Origin: Lingula anatina
Lineage: Eukaryota; Brachiopoda; Lingulata; Lingulida; Lingulidae
DNA: 64,000 bases
Reading direction: 5' to 3'
Assembly: GCF_001039355.2 (NCBI RefSeq)
Contig: NW_019774491.1
Span: 388,630 to 452,629 of the forward strand
The position numbers were made by a program, and so were the translations under genes. Positions 49,601 to 60,692 of the stretch are shown here, one piece after another (positions within the stretch are counted from its first letter, which is position 1; each line of letters begins with the position of its first letter). Under the pieces are notes generated by a model that ran no database searches, had not been told where the DNA came from, and worked only from the letters and a program-made list of their open reading frames with translations.

Positions 49601-52600
49601 AAATGAAGAAAGTTAGTTTGCTTTGTATTAACTGTACACATTATTTAACCTTAATATGATTCTTTTTAACCAACATTATTACACCATTTTGATTGATATA
49701 TAAAAGGGAAATATATATCTCTTTTTATTGTTTACTGTTCAGGATGTCACGATGCCGAGTGTGTCAGAATTGGTTCATTTTTTTATCCTGGTTGTACTGC
49801 ACTTGAATGAGAAACACAGACAGCCAAAGTTTAGCACTGATTTCTTAGAGGAGGACATGTCATATGAGGCAGAAAGTGATGTAAGTATTAAGTAAGGAAA
49901 ATGGGTGGTTTGCTTTTATCCCATGTTTAGCTCATATCAGGCATTTCGTTTGTTCATGGATTCAAAACAGTTTTTATATAAAGTTCATGTTGTATCACTG
50001 CAAAATACCATAAAGTAGCAATTTTGTCATTCAGGATTTAGAAACAAGTTTTTCCAAGAAGCCACGACTTCTGACTCTGCAGCCGGCAGCTATTGGATGT
50101 GGTCAGAACCACAGCGCTCTGGCGAGGAATGGTGACCTGTACACCTGGGGAAACACTGACCATGGCAGGTAAGTACTCTGGTCAGGAATGGTGACCTGTA
50201 TACCTGGGGAAACACTGACCATGGCAGGTAAGTACTCTGGCCAGGAATGGTGATCTGTACACCTGGGGAAACACTGACCATGGCAGGTAAGTACTCTGGC
50301 CAGGAATGGTGACCTGTACACCTGGGGAAACACTGACCATGGCAGGTAAGTACTCTGACCAGGAATGGGGACCTGTACACCTGGGGAAACACTGACCATG
50401 GCAGGTAAGTTTTGTTGTCAGGAATGGGGACCTCAAACATATAGATGTTCATTTCAAACCTAACCTCCAGTATGAGATTTAATCATAAACCCATGTTTAT
50501 CTTTGTTTTGTTGTAGGCTGGGCCATGGAGACATCACCACACCACATGGGCTGTCACAAGTACAGAGAGTGGAGACACTGCACATGCTGAAGATACAGGT
50601 TGTCTCAGTGTCTTGTGGAGCTCAGCACACCCTAGTATTGTCCAATCAGGGGGTAAGTTAAATGAGTGTTGTCCAATCAAGGGCTGTGTAAGGTAATCCT
50701 AATGTTTTCCAATTAAGGGGTAGGGTTCCTCAGTGTTGTCCAATCAGGACATAGGTCACCCAAGTGTTGTTCAGTCAGGGGGTAGGTTATCCTAGTATTG
50801 TCCTAATAAGGACAATGTCATTCAAATTGGTTAAAATAATTGGGAAACATGGTTTTCTTTTACGCAGTTGTTAATCTATTTAATGCTGGTGTAGCATTTT
50901 TCTTTCAAGGTAACATTAATCTATTTATTCATATTTATTAATTAAAGTGAAATCCAATAAATATTCATAAACTGTGCTCAACTATCAACCTGGTTAATAT
51001 AATTTTATAAAGATGAATATTGTAAAAACTGCTGTTATTTCCAGCTGTACAGTTGGGGCAGCTCACAGTATGGCCAGGTGGGTGCTGGTCAGAGACAAAA
51101 GTACACTCGACCCATGTTACTGGACAGTGTCCAGGATGTCCAGTTTGTGAGTGTGTCATGTGGTCAGTATCATTCCATGGCACTGGCAGCAGATGGCAGG
51201 TACAGGCACAGTATTTATAATGGGATGCTCTGCTTTATGTCAGATCATATTGTTATTGTAAAACAAAGTATCTTATATTTTCATATCTACAGTGAAGAAT
51301 TGTATGAATCCATGTGTCTTTAAAACAATTTCAGTTGGTAATTTTGCTTTATGTAGATTTAAGAGAAAATGTCTCAGAATATTGCAATTTTAATGGCATC
51401 TTCAAGCAAATGAGCTTCAATTTGACCAAAATGAATTCTGCATATATGCACATTATTTCAGGGTGTTCACTTGGGGGTGGGGAGTCCATGGAAATCTGGG
51501 GCATGGTAATGTGGAGGACTGTCTGATACCAACCAACATCCAGGCCTTGAATGACAAACAAGTGACCAGGATATCAGCTGGTTATAGTCACTCAGTGGTC
51601 TGCACAGCTAGGGTAAGTGTTATAGTCACTCTGTGGTCTGCACGGCTAGGGTAAGTGTTATAGTCACTCCATGGTCTGCACAGCTAAGATAAGTGTTATA
51701 GTCACTCTGTGGTCTGCACAGCTAGGGTAAGTGTTATAGTCACTCCATGGTCTGCACGGCTAGGGTAAGTGTTATAGTCACTCCATGGTCTGCACAGCTA
51801 AGATAAGTGTTATAGTCACTCTGTGGTCTGTACAGCTAGGGTAAGTGTTATAGTCACACAGAGCTCTGCATTGCTAGGGCAAGTAGTAATTTAGATGTAA
51901 AGTAGGAGGATTATGAATAAAATAATGTATTTTAGATTTTGAATGAACTTTTAACATGTAAACATTGTTCTGAAACATCATGTCAAACAGGGTTTTCAAG
52001 GGACCTAACTGCAGTTAGGGGTTTTGTATAAACAGTACTCACAAACTTTCAATGGATATGAAGTTAAAAAAGAAGTCTTTAATGCCATTTGGAAATTTTT
52101 GTCCTCCAGTTGTTATAACTATAATTATTGTGAAAATAAGATGTATGCCTGCAAGTATCCTTGAAGATTCCTTGCTATTTTTAAGAACAGTTGTTGATAA
52201 CTTTTTTATGGTACATCATACTTAGAATTTCTCATTGATTATACTGATTTTAACCCCCAGGGTGAAGTGTACACATTTGGCTGTGGGATGTTTGGACAGC
52301 TTGGACATGCCAAGACAGAGAAACGAACCTTTCCAATCAAAGTGAATGGAATTCCAGAACCTGTCCACACTGTGGCCACCAAATACTTTCACAATGTAAG
52401 TACAGGCCTGGACTGGTCAGTGGTCCGAGTATCTTTTTAGCTGTAAATGATTCATAATATAAATGTCAATAGGTCTCCATTGTCACGAAAATTCTTCCGG
52501 AGCTTTTCCACCCAAGCATTTGTCTAGATTTGACATAATTTACATTGCAGTGGTAAAACACTAGTCTAGCAGTTGGAAAAAATAAGCACTGACAGGCTTT

Positions 52601-55600
52601 TCAAGTGATTTTTTTAACCAATTGATCAGATATGTTTTTTTTTTAATTAAGGTGCTCAGATACTAGCAATTTCAGAATTGTTAAACTGTCAAATCCAGAC
52701 CTGTTACAATTTGATTATAAACTAAAATTATAGGCTGACCAAAAAATTTTCTTGTCTAATGAATGTGAGGTAGAATATTATCTAGCCGTCACTTGGTGGT
52801 ATAAAGGGGAAAGAAAAAAGAGCGACATGTGTTGATTCTAACTGCTCCCAAGTCTGCTCATTGTTTCATTGTTTTTATAGATAGCAGTTACAATAGACAA
52901 CCAAGTCTATGTGTGGGGTGCCAGCCCCCAAGTCTTGCGCTACATGGCTCACCTGACACGACGACAGCGTATGAGTGCCACAGGGTCTGTACATGGGGGT
53001 CCTCAGCGGCCTCCTGACATCCCCAAACACCTGTTGCCTCAGCTGGTTGATACCACTATGGTGTTTGATAAAATTGTACAGGTAATGTACCCAGAAAAAC
53101 CTGGTTGTGTGACTTGTTTTTTGAATTTTCAAGTTGTTATTTAATTTTTAAAGTCCTATTCCTGGTTCTTGATAAATTGACTGCTTAATGGTGTATATGT
53201 GCATAATATTAGGTTGTGGTTATATTAAAAAGCTTTTCATGATAATGATAGTCTCTGTATTAGTGTCTCACTTCATTCCACACCAAGTTCAATACTACAG
53301 CACAGGTGTGATAGGAATTTGCCTCTTTATAGAGATATTCTGTTTTTAGAGCAAGAAAGTTGAGAAAAAATATGTGATTTTGGGTAAACTGTCAAAAAAC
53401 AGGAATTCAATTATTGTGAACAAGTAGGTATTTACATCTTATAACATGCTCCTATATCTGAGACAGGTTATACTGAAGTTGTGATATTGTTAACTCTAGG
53501 TCTCCTGTGGCAATAACCACAGTGTGATGATAACCCAGGATGGGGAGATGTATTCCTGGGGAAAGAACTATGATGGCCAGCTTGGCTTAGGAAGTAAAAT
53601 GGAACAGGTCAGTGTAGTTTTGGTATCAAAGTGAAATCTCATAAGTTGTTATCATGAAAATTTGATGTATCAGTAGATATTTTTATATATCAACCTGAAT
53701 TGAAGGAGATTGTGTAGACTCATAAGTTAAAGACTTTGGAGTTAATGTTCTAGATGTATGGTCTGTCTTTTGTCTAGACAGGTGGATAATGTTTACATAT
53801 GTCCATTGTAAAACTCCATGAAAATTAAGGTACTGGTGATTGGACCACTTTTAGAGGTCTGGTACTCAGAATTACTTACAATACTTTTTTAGTTAATTGA
53901 CATAATGATTGGAATTTCTCATTGTTATGTTCTTCCAGACGCAGCCCACCATGGTAGTGTCTGTGAATGACAAGAAGATCGTTCACGTCTGCTGTGGAGC
54001 AGAGTTCGCCATTGCTCTGGATTCTGAGGGTGCGGTCTACAGCTGGGGAAGAAATGACACAGGACAGGTAATGAATTAAAAGCATTTCTGTCTTATTAGT
54101 TATGCTGATAATGAAATAAATTGAGAAATTCCTTTGAAAGACACACATGGCCTGTTTAGTGTTTTTATGTTATTGGTCTTATGAAGGAAAGATTTGGTGT
54201 GAACTTAAATAAATGATTTATCTCAGTGACTTGTGATGCATGACTGTGTAGGATAGTGAATGGCAAAAATCTTGTAAACCGTGAATACATTGTACACTTC
54301 ATGCATTTAACATTTATGTAAACTATGAATTAGAGTAAGATAGGAAGAATGGTAAATAAGTAGACAGTAAATATAGTTTTAACTATAAAAAACAAGATCC
54401 GGAAGTGCCAGTGTTTTGCCCTCAGCTCAGATAATATTTTAAGGGATGCCAAAACTTTTAATTAATACCTTTGCAAACATTTTAATGGTTTCATGGAGCA
54501 AAGTGATAAAAAATGCCTCATGATAACCCAGTTTGCAAATTGTAAAATTGTAATGAATTGATATTCTTTTCTCATTTACAGCTGGGATGGTCAGAACATT
54601 TGGAATCAACCAGCAAATACTCCAACAGACGACCCAAACATTCCAGAGACCGCAGCTCTGGGGGTTTTGAGAGGGAATTCTTGGTGCCCACTCAGCTGAA
54701 AGGGTTCCCATCTCTGACCATTCTTAGCAGGAAACTTTTAATGCCCAAGACCAAGAGAAAACACAGCCATGACAGTTCAGACTGGGTAGGTGAACAGGAA
54801 AGGGTGCTCAAACCTGGACTATCTTGGACTGAAGTTAGATGAATTGATGTCACTTGATGGACACATTATATGGGGGTTTTATCATTCTACAGAAGTTTGA
54901 ACTGTATATTTAGCAAATTGGTATCTATAAAATCGTTTCTTTTAAAAGTTCCTGTTAAAAAGATATTTGTGATCATTGAAATGCTGTTTATCTTTACTTG
55001 GAAAAAGTAACAAGTGAATCCTAATATTCACAGCAGGTATACTTCACTTATAAAATGATCTAGTTATGTTTGCAGTGGTCTGATGACTGCTATGAGGATG
55101 TCAGCGATTCCTTGGAGATCCCAAACCTGTCAACTGTTGTTGATCCTCCGTATGGTTCCCAGGTCATTGCTGTTGTCTTGAAGGTGAATTGTTTGTTGCT
55201 GTTGATTTTTATCCTCTGTCTTAAATTACTTTTTTCAATGAAATTAAAAGCAGAAGTTTTGATATTTTGAGAAACATATTTTTCCACTCAGAACAATTAA
55301 AATAAGTTTTAGTTAGTTACATGCATGACAATTTGGTGACACCTGACATAAGAATAAGCAGTTGTAATAATTTATACATTTACATAATAATATGATATTA
55401 CTGCAGCATACTTACATGATCAAAAACCTATCAAAGAATACGCTTTCAGAAAAGACATAAGTATTGTGATGAATGAAGTTTTTACAAAGATAGTAGTCCT
55501 TTAAATCAGACATTTTTTTCAGCATATGTCTAGTTTCTGTGAACCTACAAAATTGTTGCGGATGTGCATAGATCATGAGGACTGTCAGTCTGCAGCAGAT

Positions 55601-58600
55601 GTCTGCCAGTCAGGGGGGCTCTACTCGCAGGTAAGGTCAACCTGGTGTCGAGGTCATGTTGACTTTAAGGTCAGTATGAGTATTTGAAGATAACTCAACA
55701 AAATTGTAATTGAAAAGAGAGACAAATTTTATGCCTTGATTTTTCCCTTACGTGCTATCTCTTACATTTCACATTGAATATCAGTGTATTTGTATAAAGT
55801 TCTATCATACGATTTTCATTTTATTTGATTTATTTAATATATTTATGATGCAGTTCTGGTAATCAGATAAACAATATGTGGCTTCAAGCTACCTGCCCTA
55901 AATTTAAAGTTAATTTCTTTTGGTATTTCTTTCTAATTAGCTATAAATAATTAGATTTAAAATTTGTGACAGGAGCAGTTAGGAATTTTGGCCAAGATAA
56001 CTGCATGTGTGTGTTAATTTTAAGTATCAGTGGTGAAACCAATTTGTTTGGGTTTTGAATGTATTTATGAAATGTGCTGCAAAACTACATCAGAAACAAT
56101 ATAATTGATCAAGATTTCCCCCCAATGCAGGCGCTATACTACCGTCTAAGATGGCTGTCCCAGTGTGCTGGACAGGTGGAGAATATGTGTCAAACTGCAG
56201 CAAGGATTATCACTTTTTACCTGAAGCATGTCAGCTTATCTAGGTAGGCTTACACAAACCAAGTTAACAGGCCTGTAGCCAGGAGGGGAGTTCAGGGGGT
56301 TCTAAAGAACCGCCCCTTTTGCTGGGAAAAGGTCCACTGGGTAAAATATGATCTAGATACATGAAGTTTTCATGGGAAAAGGTCCACTTTTTCAGAAAAC
56401 GAACCCCCCTTTTCAAATTGCTGGCTATGGGCCTGGTTAATGATTGGGATAAGTGCTAAGAAAAGAGAAAAAGATGTTAATCTTTTTAATTGTTGACAGT
56501 ATATCATTTTGGAGTTTTGCAATTTATGTAAGTTTGTAAGTTAAATAGATGAATCATGTTAGCAAATAAAATTCATTGACAATTTGGTTTCTACAGATTT
56601 ATCCTTTAAATCAGAGTTCTGTCCATGATATTAAATTGAGTTTTGATAGCGCCTTAGGCAGTTCCTAGACTTACGGCTGAATATATGTATAGTCCAACGA
56701 TAAATGCTCAAATATTTGTCCTAGGCTCGGTCTGTAACTATCAGTGTAAGATATTGTTTAAACGTATTTAGAATATTAATGTTATTTATGTGCAGTGGTC
56801 TTCATCAGAACCACTACCAGAGGGAGCCAGCTAAGGAGACCATAAGACAGACATTAGGACACGTAAGCAAAATCTTAAAATTAAACTGATTTTATGACAG
56901 GTAAATATCGACAATTAAATTTACTGTTAGAAGTAATGAAAATGTTTCTCTGAAATTATAACATGCTTTTTGTATCACAATATTTGTTTTGAAAAAGAAA
57001 GTCGTTGGTCTATCTTTAGAATATCGCGTTTACAAACTTTTACAAAATTATAACTCGTCCCTTCTAGGTGTTTGATTTTTGGGACCGCCAGAAGTTGCCA
57101 GTCTCAGACTTGGAGTCCTTGCTGAATTCACACATGGACCAAATTGCATACCCTCTCAGCTTAATGGCCATCAGGTAACCAAGGCAACTGGAGGTCATGT
57201 TCACAACTGGGTTAACTTGGATGAGAAAAAAAATCTAACTGACATCACTAGTTAACCTGATTTTGAGCACAGATATTCAACTTCTACTTGGTGCACACTG
57301 TGGGTTCAACTATTTCCAGTCTGAATGAGAAAATGAACACTGTATCAAGTATTTTCCTTTTAGTAGCAAATTGAATATGAAAGGTGCTTGAATGGGAAGA
57401 TTGTTTCAAAATGAATTATTAAATATTTCTTAGAATCATCATTTTAAAATATACTTTGAAATTAATCTTGATTTGTCCAAGTTTTACCTTTCAAGTACTA
57501 AATGTAGCATTTTTGTTTCAGTGAAAAATTTGACAGTGGTGTTTTATATTTAATGCCAGTTGACACGGGTCTGTATGTGCCAATCAATGGTGTGGTAAAA
57601 AGACTAAGCCAAAACTATTACAGCTACTGATTTTAAATTTCAGAGAAAACAGTGAGTTGAATGAGGATGAAGTATCGACTGATCCTAAACTTGGCAATAT
57701 TCCAGAAGAGATCAAAAAACAATTCTCTACCAAGTTTCTTCTCGGTCTGACAGCAAATGTAGTGAACCGAATAGAAAAAGGTACTTATTGTTTACAAATA
57801 AATTATAAGCTTTTGATATTTAGTCTCATTCCAATGTCCATCCAGTTTGTCACTCTGTGGAAAGACCTCCAAGGTTGAAAACCTCTGAAAAGTGTTCTCT
57901 TTTATCCAAGAATGAACTAAAAACATTTTGCTAAATGTTATACTGTTGTATTTTAGATTGTATAAACTAGTATATAGATGTAGTATACAGCTCTTTGTAT
58001 AGTTTTAATATATAACTAGGAGGTCTTTCTATGCACTCTTCTATCTGTGTGTGTGATAACCCGGGTAACAAATGATAAACATTTTATGTACAGGTAAGAA
58101 GCAGCATTGTAATCTTATAATTTTTTCCAATTTTTTTTCTATTTTTTGTTTGTAGGTCAAGGTTGTGAAGAATACTGTCAGATCTTGTCAGGTGAGACAG
58201 CTGGACTGAAGGTGGAGCCAGAACAAAATCTTATACCAATAGACAAACTCTGGCAGGAGATCCTTCAGAACCTCAGCAAAGATGTGGAAAAGAGGAGCCA
58301 TATAACAATGTCCACTAATGAGATAGAATATCTCACTGCAGCAAGGCCATCTTTTCTACAAACCAACGAAGAGGTTTCTAGCTCCCCTCAGCCAGTCAGG
58401 GCAGTGCTTTTCACGTGTGGACACAACTTCACTGAAAAGATGTTTTTAGATACGACCCTGACCCAGTTGTCTAATGACCTCACTAAAGGTCGTCTGCCAC
58501 TCAATAATAGTGCAATGTTGCTATCACAGTATTACAAGAAGAAAGGCTATATTCCTATGGCATGTCCTAAGTGTGTGTTTGCTACTGTACAAGACATACC

Positions 58601-58610
58601 AGTGGCATGA
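40661..58610 (+). CDS. Propeller, alpha-solenoid, RCC1 and Cys/His-domain protein
   Basis: Exons: 40661-40802, 41178-41347, 41798-41870, 42286-42359, 42974-43096, 43476-43617, 44014-44147, 45650-45823, 46220-46563, 46820-46997, 47264-47469, 47832-47928, 48367-48493, 48820-49045, 49278-49353, 49743-49880, 50035-50168, 50517-50652, 51045-51199, 51462-51612, 52261-52395, 52881-53081, 53500-53607, 53939-54067, 54582-54785, 55076-55183, 55523-55630, 56131-56243, 56796-56862, 57068-57174, 57644-57780, 58156-58610. The sum is exactly 1624 codons. Residues 1-460 look like a degenerate beta-propeller with a charged loop. Residues 460-740 are helical, like clathrin/VPS-type repeats (ELAAEYRLARGDF, DLLFELAKSRGLIGDALELL). 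Residues 809-1260 hold seven RCC1 repeats (LYTWGNTDHGRLGHG, VYSWGRNDTGQLG). The C-terminus has C-x-H near 1560 and C-x2-C near 1610, possibly RING-like. A trafficking or scaffold role is inferred. I recognise no named orthologue. Confidence 0.93.
42188..42250 (+). repeat. Decayed copy of acceptor and start of exon 42286-42359
   Basis: The phrases ctacttcaggtagctgcagt and gtggtatactctcaaggatc repeat the real acceptor and exon start 87 bases downstream. Translated in phase, the copy gives GSCSPTCNLDWWYTLKDHIN before a stop, so it is a pseudo-exon with an apparently usable AG. Confidence 0.85.
42401..42640. mobile_element. CCTCCGCCAAGG interspersed repeat
   Basis: It begins with cctccgccaaggaggttatg and ends with ccttggcggaggtctgcgct, so the CCTCCGCCAAGG ends are inverted. 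The internal part includes aaaagttatggaccgatttt and gatgaaattttcagga. I recall this type of element as widespread in marine animal genomes, but cannot verify that here. Non-coding; in an intron of the RCC1 gene. Confidence 0.75.
44351..45530. mobile_element. Inverted-repeat transposon containing the assembly gap
   Basis: The left end aggccacact, then tttatggatgacatcctg, is mirrored at the right end as caccgatttcggtgtc, gatgtcatccataaa, then agtgtggcct. Poly-T/poly-A tracts flank the gap. The inverted ends with unsequenced centre suggest that the element or its homopolymers blocked assembly. Confidence 0.75.
44428..45374. other. Assembly gap of 947 N
   Basis: A run of N in the intron between exons 44014-44147 and 45650-45823. 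The phases of the two exons match, so no coding exon need be lost in it. Confidence 1.
45858..46027. mobile_element. CAGGCC MITE, copy 1
   Basis: A 170-bp element with ends CAGGCCCATAGCCAG and CTGGCTACGGGCTTG, flanked on both sides by ATATG, a 5-bp target duplication. It contains two copies of aaaaggtcca. It belongs to the same family as 56268-56435. Confidence 0.85.
47072..47165. repeat. Two-copy intronic tandem repeat, about 48 bp
   Basis: The phrase ttctcttttcacaaaaa occurs twice, each time followed by a variant of ttctattaaaatgaat. It lies in the intron between exons 46820-46997 and 47264-47469. Confidence 0.75.
48038..48286. repeat. Three tandem copies of an 83-bp unit
   Basis: Copies start gcctttcaatgctatagctt at 48038, 48121 and 48204, and are almost identical, so the expansion is recent. 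It lies wholly within the intron before exon 48367-48493. Confidence 0.92.
50109..50410 (+). repeat. Five-fold 59-bp repeat carrying exon end and splice donor
   Basis: The unit contains acctggggaaacactgacca and tggcag|gtaagtactctgg, that is, the end of exon 50035-50168 plus its donor. GGCAG|GTAAGT donors occur at 50169, 50228, 50287, 50346 and 50405, exactly 59 apart. Reading through the first donor gives AGG TAA, so the downstream donors would truncate the protein within the first RCC1 blade. Confidence 0.95.
50620..50830 (+). repeat. Degenerate repeat carrying exon end and splice donor
   Basis: The phrase gtattgtccaatcaggggg, which is the end of exon 50517-50652 with its donor, recurs four or five times in weakened form through the following intron (gtgttgtccaatcaggaca, gttcagtcagggggtaggtt, gtattgtcctaataagg). 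Units are about 37-45 bases. Confidence 0.8.
51575..51880 (+). repeat. Seven-fold 38-bp repeat carrying exon end and splice donor
   Basis: The unit ttatagtcactcygtggtct, then gcacrgctagg|gtaagtg, covers the last 38 bases of exon 51462-51612 and its donor. Potential donors fall about every 38 bases from 51613, several of them mutated (gctaagataagt). Read-through reaches TAA after 13 codons. Confidence 0.94.
56268..56435. mobile_element. CAGGCC MITE, copy 2
   Basis: A 168-bp element with ends CAGGCCTGTAGCCAG and CTGGCTATGGGCCTG, flanked on both sides by GTTAA (5 bp). The inner parts align with 45858-46027, including ggtccactttttcagaaaa. It lies 24 bases into an intron of the same gene. Confidence 0.88.
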
Positions 58611-60692
58611 CCTACATTACAGACTGTAGGATGTTCAAAGATAATTTAGATCTATTTAACCCAGCTGAGAAAAAAATTTCACACGAAAAGCCTAATAAGC
58701 ATAAGCTGTCAGAACCTTGCTAGTTTCAAAGTTAAAAACCTTTATGGTGTAATTTGAAAACCATCTATGAAGGAATTGTGAATTCACATGTCCAAGGGCC
58801 CAAGTGAACAAATTAAAATGGGCTAAACTAGAGTTAGGGTCTTTCAGGATTACAGGGGACTGGTACGTACTTCTTTTATACAGATTACAGGTTTTCTTCA
58901 AACTGATGACAGATTGTTACTTCCCCCATATTAAAAACCTGAGCTGGATACATGTTTGAGTCAAAGTAAATTAAGTATGGCATTTGGCAAACATTACGTA
59001 AGTATTAGGATTTTTGGGTAATATTGAAGATACATCAATTGTCATATTTTTCATAGCATAAGGTGCCAGATTTGCATAATATGGTACCTTCAGATGAGGC
59101 TTAAGTTTTAATTTTGAAAATAACTAAAATGCTCTTTAAAAAATCGAATAGTAAATCATTCAAATTAGCCATAATTTGTGAATCTGGTGCAATACAAGGT
59201 GTGTACAACAGTAATAAGTAATAATAAGTAAAAAATGGACAAACGTGGATGAATTTTGTTTTATTTTTTTAAAAATGGTAGCTACATGAAAAGAATAAGT
59301 TGGTATGTTACTGATGTAAGTTTGGGTAACTGTTTTATGTGAAAGAAAAATATACACACACAACTGGAAGATAATCACTGCTGAATTTGTAACAATTTCC
59401 AAAAATAATCCATGCTGATTCTGTAAAACCTCAGCACTAGACTTTGTTTAGTGTCCCACTAATTACCTGTATTTTTTTATGTATATACTTGAAACATTGC
59501 ATCTGGAAGATTTCAATTTTTTGACTTACTGGAGCTGAACAAAAGATTTTATTGCACACAATATTGCTGTAAACAGAAATGATTACTATCAGGTTCCAGC
59601 TATTCTTAGCAAAATAATATTCTTATAATTAAACAAACTTCAAGTTATTAATCAAAATTGAAGTTTTTCTATTGAATTAAGATAAAAAATCCATTCTCTG
59701 CTAAAACTATCAGCCCAATGCCAAATTTTACATGTGAAAATGAAATAATTTTGTTAAACTACAACATTGCTTTAAACTGTTTGCCTCAACTTATCCAAGA
59801 TTTGTAAAAATTTTGAAGCAAATATACTGCATTGTAAAAATATATAAATATATTCATATTGATTCAGTCAAGTGGAATGTCTTTATACCCTCCTCACAAA
59901 GATAAAATAAATAAATAAACAAATGAATACTACAAAATATAGCTTTAATAAGCTGTGTTAACTTCTGAGTAAACCTAAGGGTATCCGTTCAATATAAAGC
60001 AGCATTTAACTGAAGTATGAAATGGGCTCCATTTTAAGATATCAATCCTTTCAACAGTGGATGCTGCATCCCAGATGTCCCAGATTTATAGAAGCCATGG
60101 AGACGGTAATTGTCTAACAACTCTGCAATCTTCTTCCTAAACTTCATAGTTATTCTGTAAATAATACTGTTTCCATAAACAATGTACCAAAAACTCGGCC
60201 TTGCCTGGACAGTTCTCAAAACATTAATGAGGCACAATCAGATCATAAGACTTGAGTGTTAACATTTCAGGTTTTGACAGGCCATTCCAGCTAAATGCAA
60301 ATCATTTTTTCTTCTTTTTTTCCACAGAAAAATCACTTCCAGGTATGTTGGTCCCACTTCTGCTGCTCTCTCTCTAGGCTCTTAATTATTATTCTTACCA
60401 CTTCGCAAGTTCATTTGGAAACAGCTACTTTCTCCAAAAATTTTTGTATCATATACTCCCCCCCCCCCCCCATAGCATGTTTATGTTCAATTTATTAAAG
60501 GAGGACACAAATTTGGGGATCAGATGAATTAAAGTAACATGGTTCATACAGAGATCTCCTGTGTCCACATACTGGCCACAATGTCGTGTAATCACTGTAA
60601 GAGGAAGACAGCACTTGCTCCATCTATACATGGCAATCCCACAATGGTCAAAGGTCATACCACAGGATCTTCAATGAAATGCTGCCCACCCC
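58611..60692. other. Convergent 3' intergenic region
   Basis: Between the stop of the RCC1 gene (plus) and the stop of the WD40 gene (minus). It is AT-rich, has AATAAA-like runs at about 59905, and a C-homopolymer near 60460. No exon or element was recognised, and it must contain both 3' UTRs. Confidence 0.65.

Noticed and set aside
50090-50452. Minus-strand open frames with a CHGQCFPRCTG repeat
   Set aside because: They are antisense readings of the 59-bp donor array. The plus strand here is clearly an RCC1 exon plus intron.
51575-51880. CRISPR-like array
   Set aside because: The 38-bp units are contiguous, without spacers, in an animal intron, and derived from an exon end.
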